The notes beneath the pieces are model-generated. The model did not search any database and was not told where the DNA came from. It was given only the letters and a program-made list of their open reading frames with translations. Both the position numbers and the translations under genes were made by a program. A stretch of DNA of 64,000 nucleotides from Trichomonas vaginalis G3 (taxonomy: Eukaryota; Parabasalia; Trichomonadida; Trichomonadidae). The stretch spans positions 10,664,001-10,728,000 of the forward strand of contig NC_067203.1 in NCBI RefSeq assembly GCF_026262505.1. Reading direction: 5' to 3'. Of this stretch, positions 19,795 to 29,351 are shown in pieces (the stretch's first letter is position 1; the number at the start of each line of letters is the position of its first letter).

Positions 19795-20230
19795 AAGGAG
19801 TTTACAATTACAATACAATAGGACAATATATTGTAATTGTAAACTCCTTTCGAGAAACGATTTTCGAATGTGACATTCGTGCCACAAAGTGAAAGCTTTT
19901 CTCGAAAGGAGTTTACAATTACAATACAATAGGACAATATATTGTAATTGCAAACTCCTTTCGAGAAACGATTTTCGAATGTGACATTCATGTCAAACAA
20001 TTAAGCAAATTTCTTATCTGAGTACATGTATGCAGGGTGCCATGGAAAGACCCTGCATATATGCACTCAGATCGGAAACTTTGTTCACGATGTCACATCG
20101 TGGAACAAAAGTGGACAATATTCCCGATCTGAGTACATGTATGCAGGGTGCCATGGAAAGACCCTGCATATATGCACTCAGATCGGAAACTTTGTTCACG
20201 ATGTCACATTGCGGAACAAAAGTGAGAGCA
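19795..20230. repeat. right hairpin modules, each duplicated in tandem
   Basis: A hairpin with AAGGAGTTTACAATTAC arms occurs at about 19797-19852 and 19908-19965. A hairpin with CTGAGTACATGTATGCAGGG / CCCTGCATATATGCACTCAG arms occurs at 20018-20080 and 20127-20190. Unit copies are almost identical. They match the left modules at 14954-15128. Confidence 0.85.
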
Positions 20231-20941
20231 AACCGAACATTTTAACCACATTATAAGTTTATGTAAGGATAAAAATATAAATTCCCTGTCCTTGCACAAA
20301 CTGTTGCTCGCTACGAAGTTTTGCTTTGTGATTGCGCGTGCAGAATCATTTTAAGCACATTTCAATAGCACAGAGCACATATAATATATGAATAAAACAA
20401 TTTTATAACCTCATAATATAAAAATAAATGTTTTGAGTTCGCTAGGGATGCGTTAAACACGCCATTTGACCGGGCGTACATTTTTTTTGTTCGCCCAAAA
20501 ATTTCGCCATTTGAGAAATTCAAAAATTAAAAATAAAATTTTAATCTTGATTTTTTTATTTTCGTGATTTTTTTGAAACTTACATAAGCGATGAAATACT
20601 TTTTTTTAAGTAATCGTTTATTATATATAAATATATCTTAATAAATTTAATTCCTTAAGGTAGAGCGTGTTCAAATTTAAAATCTCATACAATATTTTCT
20701 TAATGGCGTATTTTTCTGAGGTCGCCCAAATAAAGGCGAATTCAAAATTGAGAACTCCAAGGCGTATGGCGAGTATTCAAAATGTACGCCACTTACAAAA
20801 TATTGAATGTGGATTATCAATTTTTTGGCGTGTTCAATTTCAAATTTTGATATTTATGTTTATTTTATTCAGTATAATGCTAAGAATTAAAATATAAAAT
20901 TCATAGAATTTTTTCTTTGAAAATATTTTACATTTTTATTA

Positions 20942-22780
20942 GACCACTCCTAGACTAGTCATCAGGTTATCCTCAGATCATCCTCAGACTACTCCTTATC
21001 AGATTACTCATCATCCTCAGACTACTCCTTAGACCCCTCCTCATCAGACTACTCCTCAGATCTTCCTCATAAGACTCCTCCTCAGATCTTCCTCCTGAGA
21101 CTACTCTTCAGACTACTCCTTAGAGTCCTCCTCATCAGACTACTCCTGAGACTAGTCCTCAGACTACTCCTGAAACTACTCCTCAGATTATCCTCAAACT
21201 ACTCCTCAGATTATCCTCAGATTATCCTCAAACTACTCCTCAGTCTAATCCTCAGACTCCTCCTCAGATTATCCTCAAACTACTCCTCGGTCTAATCCTC
21301 AGACTCCTCCTCAGATTATCCTCAAACTCCTCAGACTACTCCTCAGATTATCCTCAAACTCCTCAGATTATCCTCAAACTCCTCAGACTACTCCTCAAAC
21401 TACTCCTCGGTCTAATCCTCAGACTCCTCCTCAGATTATCCTCAAACTCCTCAGACTACTCCTCAAACTCCTCAAATTATCCTCAACCTCCTCAGACTAC
21501 TCCTCAAACTCCTCAAATTATCCTCAACCTCCTCAGACTACTCCTCAAACTCCTCAGATTATCCTCAAACTCCTCAGATTATCCTCAAACTCCTCAGACT
21601 ACTCCTCAAACTACTCCTCGGTCTAGTCCTCAGACTCCTCCTCAGATTATCCTCAAACTCCTCAGACTACTCCTCAAACTCATCAGATTATCCTCAAACT
21701 CCTCAGATTATCCTCAAACTCCTCAGACTACTCCTCAAACTCCTCAGATTATCCTCAAACTCCTCAGACTACTCCTCAAACTCCTCAAATTATCCTCAAC
21801 CTCCTCAGATTATCCTCAAACTCCTCAGACTACTCCTCAAACTCCTCAGATTATCATCAAACTCCTCAGACTACTCCTCAAACTCATCAGATTATCCTCA
21901 ACCTCCTCAGATTATCCTCAAACTCCTCAGACTACTCCTCAAACTCCTCAGATTATCCTCAAACTCCTCAGACTACTCCTCAAACTCATCAGATTATCAT
22001 CAACCTCCTCAGATTATCCTCAAACTCCTCAGACTACTCCTCAAACTCCTCAGATTATCCTCAAACTCCTCAGACTACTCCTCAAACTCCTCAAATTATC
22101 CTCAACCTCCTCAGATTATCCTCAAACTCCTCAGACTACTCCTCAAACTCATCAGATTATCCTCAAACTCCTCAGACTACTCCTCAAACTCCTCAGATTA
22201 TCCTCAAACTCCTCAGACTACTCCTCAAACTATCAGTCTATCCTCAACTCCTCAGATTATCCTCAAACTCCTCAGACTACTCTCAAACTCATCAGATTAT
22301 CCTCAAACTCCTCAGATTATCCTCAAACTCCTCAGACTATCATCAACCTCCTCAGATTATCCTCAAACTCCTCAGACTACTCCTCAAACTCCTCAAATTA
22401 TCATCAACCTCCTCAGATTATCCTCAAACTCCTCAGACTACTCCTCAAACTCCTCAGATTACTCCTAAAACTCCTCAGACTACTCCTCAAACTCTCAGAT
22501 TACTCCTCAAACTCCTCAGATTATCCTCAAACTCCTCAGATTATCCTCAAACTCCTCAGATTATCCTCAAACTCCTCAGACTACTCCTCAAACTCTCAGA
22601 TTATCATCAAACCTCCTCAGATTATCCTCAAACTCCTCAGACTACTCCTCAAACTCCTCAGATTATCCTCAAACTCCTCAGACTACTCCTCAAACTCCTC
22701 AGATTATCCTCAAACTCCTCAGATTATCCTCAAACTCCTCAGACTACTCCTCAAACTCCTCAGATTATCCTCAGATTATC
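20942..22780. repeat. 1.8-kb CT-rich minisatellite (CCTCAGACTACTCCTCAAACT type units)
   Basis: Roughly 90 irregular copies of 20- and 21-bp units built from CTCCTCAGA(C/T)TA and TCCTCAAA. Because 20- and 21-mers alternate, no reading frame persists. G is nearly absent from the plus strand except in CAG, giving strong strand asymmetry. The 5' 300 bp are more varied, and the 3' part is highly homogenised. Confidence 0.95.
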
Positions 22781-22876
22781 ACTTTACATATATATATCGA
22801 TAACTAAATAATTACTTATTATACTTTCTTTATTTTTTTTTAATTTTAAAATAATATTAATATATCTTTCTACGTT

Positions 22877-22975
22877 TAATGATGAAAAGAGAAAGAGGAG
22901 TAAAAAGAGGAAAGAGAAAAGAAAGAGAGAGAGAGAAAAAAAAAAAGAGAAAGAAAAAAAGAAAAAAAAGGACGG
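22877..22975. repeat. polypurine (GA-rich) low-complexity tract
   Basis: About 95 bases of almost pure A and G, inside the TA-flanked element near its right end. Reading frames through it (Lys/Arg/Glu only) are not considered genes. Confidence 0.85.
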
Positions 22976-23099
22976 CGATAGTTTTGTATTGTTTTGTTAT
23001 TCGGCCGAATGGCGGCTACTTCGTACCCGCCATTCGGCCCCAAAAATGGCGTATTATTCTATTTTTAAACGGTCATGGCGTAAAACCGTCGCATCCCTA

Positions 23100-23353
23100 T
23101 AATAGAAAACCAAAAACTTGATTTTTTTTGAAATAGAAAATGTTTTATTTTTCATTCAAAACCATTTTTGCTTGAAAGCTATGTGAAATCGCTCAATTTA
23201 AGTCGATTATTATTCTTCAATTCTCTCATTTTTTAATATTATACGAGATTTCGTTCTTAAATAGATCCTTTTCACTAATTTAAATCATCTAGTTTCTAAA
23301 TGTTTATTATTCATACAAATTCTATGATTTGAGCAGAAAGTGTACGTTTAAAA
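23100..23353. other. AT-rich spacer
   Basis: No gene or clear repeat between the minisatellite element and the Spc24-like remnant. Confidence 0.4.
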
Positions 23354-23888
23354 ATGTTTGGGGGCGAAGTTTCGCCAACATTAAGAGACTTATGCGAGAA
23401 AAAATCAAGGATAAGAAAGTTGAGATGGACGCTCATATTTATAATTTGCAAGATGAAAATACGAAAAAGACAAAAGAACTTCAGATGAAAATCCAATCTC
23501 TTCGAGAAGAAGAAGAAAAACTCAAAAATAGTGACAAATTAGTTCAAATTCCAGAAACTCGAAATAGAAAAGTTTAAAAACAAGCAAAAGAAGAATTAAT
23601 CAAGAAAAGGCAATTTTTAAATAATCGCATTGAAGAATTAGAGAGTATCGTTCAGAAACAAGAAGAGACTAAAAATTCAACTGAAGATCCAGCAGCAGCA
23701 CTTACACTTTATAAATCGATAGCACCAATAACAATTTCTTCGGCAAACCAAAATCAAATTAGCGGTATGATCGCTATGGAACTATCGATTCTACATGTTT
23801 CTTCTCTTACAATATGGATGATTTGACCCAAAATCAGAATGATTTGTGGAGTAAGATAGATGAGAATCGGAAGAAAGCTCAGCTATAA
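23354..23888 (+). pseudogene. coiled-coil protein remnant resembling kinetochore Spc24
   Basis: Starts MFGGEVSPTLRDL, then in another frame a long coiled coil (MREKIKDKKVEMDAHIYNLQ and onward), an in-frame TAA at 23575, more coiled coil (NNRIEELESIVQKQEE), then AALTLYKSIAPITISSANQ and, after another frame change near 23780, DDLTQNQNDLWSKIDEN to a TAA at 23886. The order of coiled coil, LTLYKSI..I and a terminal LWSxID is that of Spc24, a subunit of the Ndc80 complex that links kinetochores to microtubules. There are two frameshifts and one stop. It is either a pseudogene or affected by sequencing errors; identity is tentative. Confidence 0.45.
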
Positions 23889-24156
23889 GTAAAAAATTTT
23901 GTTTGTTGTTTTACCATTCATTACTTTTTACAAAAACTTAATGAATTAATATTATTACATATTAATAACGTTTACACAACTAACACTAACATTCATTACA
24001 TATCTTAGCATACTAAGAGAATAAAAAAAAAACAGTAAATATATAAACAAACATATTTATTCCAATTTTGTATAATAAGACAATCGATTAAGATTGTGAT
24101 TAAAATTGTAGAGATAGGTGATGTATATGATTTTGGTGAATAGACATACTTGAAAT

Positions 24157-24408
24157 TTAAAACGTCTTAAAACTAAAAACGTGGTTGGCATTTGGCTGGG
24201 TAACTTGTTTGTTAAAGTCATAATAATCCATGCAAATAGCTCTTAACTCCTTTGCAGGAAGGAATTGTGTTGCATGTTCGTTATACCACTGGAAAATCAT
24301 AGATAATACGATTTCTTTATTTTCTGACTGTGGGTAATAGCGACGGATAGCTTCAAAAAGAATTATTTGATTATCAGGAGAGAGTTTGTCTATTAGACTT
24401 GGTTTTTA
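24157..24408 (-). pseudogene. 3' gene fragment, possibly CT20/Eaf7/MRGBP-like
   Basis: About 80 codons ending at TAA (plus 24157-24159), with a stop immediately upstream and no ATG. It reads LSPDNQIILFEAIRRYYPQS, then IFQWYNEHATQFLPAKEL and CMDYYDFNK. The CT20/Eaf7 family (a NuA4 histone acetyltransferase subunit) has a similar LF.Al...kP, F....iw..l...Ydl layout. The match is by eye only. It is a truncated host gene lying between other decayed pieces. Confidence 0.35.
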
Positions 24409-24641
24409 AACGATTATTTTTAATTCAAAAATCATCAACTTCTAAAACTCTCTATTCCCAATCAATTCTACATTTGATAACCCTAAAAGAACGATATCTA
24501 TGATATGGTTAAGGAGAATATTGCTATGTTATTTACAATAGCTATATTTTTTCGAATCAAATTGAAAAATTTGTTGAAATTAAACAGAATAGATAAATAC
24601 AAACATTTATAATATAATTACATACAATAAAAACATATAAA

Positions 24642-25154
24642 TTACTTAGGCTGAAGTCGAATCTGGCGAATATTACTTCGAATTGTTCTCATATCGCCCA
24701 TCATGAACTCATTCTTCATGCTGTAGTATGAAAACAGTGGTAAAAGAACTCTTTCAAGATAAATCAACTCTCGTTTCGGGTTTGCAAAAGCTGAAGGATC
24801 GAAAGGCGAAACTAACCAAGGTTCTGCACGACTAAGGATACTAAGAGACTTTCCAACGAATACCTTTGCTTCATCTGACTTTTCCCAGCCTTTATCTGAA
24901 ATAAATCTAACTCTTGCAATAACTTCAAGTTCTTGTTCCATTTTCGGGCCAATTGAGTAATAGGAAAATAGACGAGCGATATGCTTTGCACGATCAATGC
25001 TTAATCCATTTCCAATTCCGAAATTAGAATTAAAAACAGCAGCAACGTAAGGAGCTCCATAAAGACTTGAATTTGAGTATAAATCTATTAGGTAATCATC
25101 TGCCTTGATTCTCCAAAAGTTTTCCAAGAGAACTATAGTATGCGAGGTTGTCTT
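24642..25154 (-). pseudogene. 5'-truncated host gene fragment, unknown
   Basis: An open frame of about 170 codons without an ATG at the upstream end; an in-frame stop lies near 25155, about 75 bp from the hairpin-array element that starts at 25230. It reads like real protein (APYVAAVFNSNFGIGNG, RAKHIARLFSYYSIGP, SRAEPWLVSPFDPSAF). A family was not recognised. The upstream half of the gene is probably lost. Confidence 0.45.
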
Positions 25155-25229
25155 TCAATTACAAATTGCTTTTACTGATTAAATTTAATCAATAGAAGAC
25201 ATTTTGAAAAGGTACCTCTACAATTATGT

Positions 25230-26033
25230 TCCGTACCGAAATGCATCACTAGAAAAAGTGACAAAAAGTGACACTTACTCTTATTTTACGCGGCAATTTT
25301 TCTAAGTTATTTTGTTAAGCTAAATGTGTTATATATCAAATCAGCTTTATAAATATTATAGAAAAGTTTATTTTTATTTTTAATTATTATTATTATTATT
25401 TTTTAAATTAAAAGAAAACATTAGAATTATATGGATATATTTAAATTAATTAGAATTATATGGATATATTTAAATTAATTATAAAAATAAAATTGAATAT
25501 ATTGAAGTTTGAGTTTATAGGTATACAAATTTTAGAGGCATTTTGGCTGAGAACTATGGTCTGCGAGGTACATGGATAGAATCAGTACCTCGCAGACTAT
25601 AGTTCTCTATATGGCGCCGAAAATTTTTGGTGAAATGTCGTCGCATTTCACCAAAAATTTTTCGGCGCCATAGGAAGAATTGGAGGGTGTGAGATACTAT
25701 TACATGCTATAGTACTCACGCCCTCCAATTCTTAGCCAAAACGGCTAAAAATTGCTCACAATTGTTGAAATTGTGAGCAATTTTCAGCCATTTTGGCTGA
25801 GAACTATGGTCTGCGAGGTACATGGATAGAATCAGTACCTCGCAGACTATAGTTCTCTATATGGCGCCCAAAAAAAATTTATGATTGTTTTTTATCAAAT
25901 CTTATCCATATTATTCTATTAATGTTAATTATATTTTATCAATTATATTTTTTAAATAATAAACACAAAATCCACTAATTTAAAATTGGCGCCAAATGTC
26001 ACTTTTGCTAGTGATGCATTTCGGTATGATATA
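25230..26033. mobile_element. TA-flanked hairpin-array element, about 800 bp
   Basis: Left end TA-CCGAAATGCATCACTAG then AAAAAGTGACA; right end inverted (TGTCACTTTTGCTAGTGATG then CATTTCGG-TA). Arms are about 28 bp with one mismatch, bordered by TA. The interior holds five consecutive stem-loops: H1 25549-25607, H2 25612-25670, H3 25676-25732, H4 25734-25798, H1 again 25799-25857. The H1-to-H1 distance is 250 bp. There is no coding capacity. The left 60 bp match 15187-15243. Confidence 0.85.
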
Positions 26034-27605
26034 GTCGAACTTCAAAATAATTAATGATTATTATTAAGAGAATAAAATTTCTCTTTGTCTTTTCATACAC
26101 AACTTTCTAAAAAGTTGCATTCACTATGTATTGTTTTCTATATGTTTAAATGTTTATTATTGTATATTAATATAACGTGAAATTTTTAAAAATTATATAA
26201 TAATTCATGTACTATACCCCATGCATTTTTTTTAAATTTATTGATGTTTTTTAATTATAGAATTTTGGGTTTAAATGTCATGATTGAATGGTTCTAAACG
26301 TGATATGATTAAAATCTGCAACATAACCTTCATTTCAGATGTTAAAGCTTAATTTTCAATGATACGTCAATCCAGGTGTCAAATGAGCTTAAGGGCAGCC
26401 TTAAAAATTTGTTTTTTATGTTTCCATTTCCGTTATATTATGCAATTTTCATATTTTTCCTCTTAAGACGCTTGGATATGAAAAAAAAAATGCAAAAATA
26501 AAAATAAATCTGATTCACTTTGCATTTACAAAACATATGCGCCAAACTTCTTATTATTAATATTGTGTGCTTTAGAGAACTTGTTTCTACTGTTACAGTC
26601 TCATCTCTCAACATTTTCCTAGGATGTTCCAATTTGAACATAAAAGGCTCTAAAAGGCTGTATTTGAGCATATTCTTGTAGTATTCACTCTCTAAAACTT
26701 GAAGTTATGATATCAACAAATCGGGTGTACACAACTGCTGTTCAAAGGCAGTGAAAAAGTCATGCATGATATTGAAAAAGATCAATAATCCATATATTTC
26801 TTAGTATGCCTTTAAAAGTCTTGAAATAAATTTCGAAAAATGAAAAATGAGACAATTAGCCAATAATTTTTATATTAAAAAGTGTAGGATATATAAGGTG
26901 TTTAAATAATATGTTAAAGGGGAAAAAAATAAAAAAAAATTAAAAAAATGCACATAGTATTAGTAATAAATTTTAGGAAAAATCTTCTCTTATGAATTTA
27001 TTTGAATGCATTGAATTGAAAATGAAAAATTTTTATATTTTTTTGGAAAAAAAGTATTGTGATATAACAATAACTAAGTTTATTAATAATACGTTAAAAT
27101 TGCCTCAAAAGTAATTGAATGGTTCACAATCTAGATTTTGTGAGTACTTGATACGGTCTTAATTCTATCGGCGCGAAGCGCCGATAGAATTAATTGAAAA
27201 AATAAATTTAAATACATTGTCAGCTAAGACTTTTGATTGAAGAAATAATAAATACATTATTATGTAAAAATTGATATTATAATAAAATAAGAAGTTTGAT
27301 GAAAAATTTAATCATAATTTTTAATAAACATAAATTTTATTAGTATTTCATATATATGCATCCATACATGTATTTGATATTATATCCACCGAGATCCTGT
27401 TCGTAGGACTTGCAGATAACGCTAGACTGTTTTAGCGTGGATTTTCATTGAGATGCAACTTGGAAAAAATTGAAAATCTGGATTTGAACCTTCGACCTCT
27501 ACGGTCAAAAAACGGTTCCACGCTAAAACAAAATCCACGTTAAAAACCCCCCATACTGTTTTGAAGAAAAGTTTTTAATTCATATGCTGAAGATTAAGAA
27601 TTTTT
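26034..27605. other. 1.6-kb AT-rich intergenic region with a perfect hairpin
   Basis: No gene is seen. A perfect hairpin with 16-bp arms (TTAATTCTATCGGCGC) around GAA lies at 27159-27193. The dispersed repeat at 27429-27561 lies at the right. An open frame near 26.5 kb lacks any protein pattern. Confidence 0.5.
27429..27561 (-). repeat. dispersed repeat with GTTTTAGCGTGGA inverted ends and a B-box-like motif
   Basis: GTTTTAGCGTGGA (27429-27441) and its inverted copy (27516-27529) enclose about 75 bp with GGTTCAAATCC on the minus strand (27480-27490), which fits the tRNA-type B-box consensus. The outer part (to 27561) matches 10291-10338. A T-arm with good pairing is not formed, so this is not a functional tRNA. 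A short foldback or tRNA-derived SINE is possible. Confidence 0.5.
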
Positions 27606-28382
27606 TTAGTAGAGTTTGTGGGCATGGGCTGCTGTTGGATAATGGGGCTTCCAATGATTGTTTGTTTCAGCCTCCTGAAGACCAAGTTTAGCCTTGGCAC
27701 CAGCAACTAAAGCTGGACGAATGTACTTTGTCCAAGCGCTGTTTGATTCAGCTTCCTGAAGACCAAGTTTAGCCTTGGCACCAGCAACTAAAGCTGGACG
27801 AATGTACTTTGTCCAAGCACTGTTTGTCTCTGCATCTTGAAGGCCGAGTCTAGCTCTTGTTGAAGAAAGGATGACTGGGCGAAGAACTTCTGTCCAGTAG
27901 CTGTTCGCTTCGTTCTTCTTATGTCCAAAGTAGGCCTTTGTTCCCTTTATTAAGATTGGGCGAATTGTTTCTGTGAAATAACTGTTAGCCTCTTGTTTCT
28001 TAACAGAGAACTGCTTCTGAAGTCCTTTAAGGGAAATTGGACGAATCAACTCTGTCCAGTTGAGAGGACGCCACATTGGAAGAGTTTTATTAGTAGCAAT
28101 ATGATGAGCAATGATTTTAGCCAAGCGCGAAATATTGATGTGTGTTGCGTTTGGAAGGTGCTTTGGAAGTTGGAAGTTGGATTCTTGTTCTTGTAAACGA
28201 ATTAAATCTTTGTAAATTGGACCATCAATTATATGTGAAGGGAGAAAGTCTTTCCAGTTGAAGTTTTCTTCTGGTGTCTGACGGAAGTAATGCTTCTGAG
28301 GTCTTGAGGGGAAATAGTGCTCTGAGTATGGAACTCTAACCACTCTTGATGAGAGCGCGAGAGCCGAGAGTGCAAATAGCAT
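27606..28382 (-). CDS. secreted or membrane-associated protein with 27-residue repeats
   Basis: The best start is the ATG at 28380-28382 (258 aa), because it gives a typical signal peptide, MLFALSALALSS, with cleavage likely near residue 15-20. Residues about 105-245 are five repeats of 27 residues with the core NSxWTxxIRPxxxxGxKAxxG; the last units (YIRPALVAGAKAKLGLQEAE) are almost identical in protein and DNA. The mature N-terminal part is basic and aromatic. No family was recognised. A TCATT initiator-like motif lies about 45-50 nt upstream. A secreted, possibly granule or surface, structural protein is inferred. Near-identical DNA repeats suggest recent unit duplication. Confidence 0.65.
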   Translation of the reverse strand: MLFALSALALSSRVVRVPYSEHYFPSRPQKHYFRQTPEENFNWKDFLPSHIIDGPIYKDLIRLQEQESNFQLPKHLPNATHINISRLAKIIAHHIATNKTLPMWRPLNWTELIRPISLKGLQKQFSVKKQEANSYFTETIRPILIKGTKAYFGHKKNEANSYWTEVLRPVILSSTRARLGLQDAETNSAWTKYIRPALVAGAKAKLGLQEAESNSAWTKYIRPALVAGAKAKLGLQEAETNNHWKPHYPTAAHAHKLY

Positions 28383-29351
28383 TTTGATTTTTATGTTCAG
28401 AAAAAAATTCAAAGGCGTTAGATTTTTTCAATGAAATATAGGTCTGTTATTTTGGATTAGTGATGTTATTTGAAAGGGAAATTAAATTTAAAATAATTTA
28501 GTTTTGTCATTTGTCATGAATTTGACGGACAATTGAGTAATTATCGATTAAGGCAATCAAATTGTTTATTATTGTTGAAAGACACATGTTTCATTGTTTC
28601 CTTTAAAGCGAACAGAATTCGACCGATAACATTTCTGAAGAAAAACATTTTCATACAGTCGAATACTGATAATGAAATCTTAGAATGAATCGATCACAAT
28701 TTTGGAATGCCTTATTCAAATTAATTTCATGAATTGAAATTCATTTTACTCATATATTTGGTGCCCTGAGTTGATGTTGATTTTTGAGAAAGGATGCTTT
28801 TATGCAAAATAAGGTTTAAACCTTAATGGTCAGTAGGATTTTATAGGGCGGCGTCAATCGTTGCATTGTCGCAGGAAAAAAATATTTCCCTCCAAATTTG
28901 ATAAAGGTTCAACAGAAAATAAGGTATCGTTCCAGATCTGGAAAAATTTAGCTGTTACTTTCAGATTAAATTAATAGAATTTATAAGCAGTTTATATTAT
29001 GATTAATATATTGAGTGAGATCGGATCATGATTTAGTATTTAAGTAATTTTGGCCTTTTCAATGATTCTCCTAAAGAAAACATGGATAAAACTGTTTTAT
29101 GGATCATATCATTCGATTATAATGACTCTTGAATTCAAAAATTAAACCTTTTTGTAATTTTCCATAAATTATACTCCCTCTTAAAATTGAGAAAACTTAT
29201 TGAAAAAATTGAATTGAAGCTGAAAATTGTAAATTTTGATTTAATATTCAAATTTCAAGTTATAATGATGAATAAATATTTATTATAATATGCAAACGAA
29301 TAGAAATTTAATAGATACAAACATAAAAACAAATTAATAAAATACAAATTA
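28383..29351. other. intergenic region
   Basis: AT-rich, no gene or repeat recognised; it holds the upstream region of the secreted-repeat gene and the 3' side of the B56 gene. Confidence 0.5.

Larger units (their letters stand above)
14954..20230. mobile_element. composite region: IS481-like transposase with hairpin modules recurring inverted at both ends
   Basis: Two kinds of hairpin module occur at the left (14954-15022 with CTGAGTGCAT/CACTCAG arms; 15068-15128 with AAAGGAGTTTACAATTAC arms). Both occur again, duplicated, at the right (19795-19852, 19908-19965; 20018-20080, 20127-20190). The spacer at 15128-15175 (AAGCTTTCACTTTGTG ... AATGTCACATTCGAAA) is found inverted at 19857-19905. A single IS481-like transposase lies inside. 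This is consistent with a 5.3-kb element with structured ends, but nested insertions could produce the same picture, and target duplications were not found. Confidence 0.45.
20443..23099. mobile_element. TA-flanked element with GGGATGCG ends, mostly filled by a minisatellite
   Basis: The left end TA-GGGATGCG (20443-20452) and right end CGCATCCC-TA (23090-23099) form short inverted ends inside a TA duplication. Subterminal sequences are also related (CACGCCATTTGACCG at the left; inverted GCCATGACCG near the right). Both ends contain GGCG/CGCC motifs at several places (20460-20520, 20703-20800, 22975-23080). Inside is the 1.8-kb minisatellite and no transposase. It looks like a non-autonomous element in which a minisatellite expanded. 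Confidence 0.55.

Noticed and set aside
20014-20256. Frames with repeated MYAGCHGKTLHICTQIG-type peptides
   Set aside because: Produced by the duplicated hairpin modules, seen on both strands.
20942-22780. Possible Thr-Pro-Gln-rich mucin-like coding repeat
   Set aside because: Units of 20 and 21 bp alternate, so no reading frame is kept across the array.
22879-23121. Lys/Arg/Glu-rich 80-aa frame
   Set aside because: Low-complexity polypurine tract read as codons, inside a repeat element.
27429-27561. Functional tRNA gene
   Set aside because: Only the B-box fits; T-arm, anticodon arm and acceptor stem do not pair.
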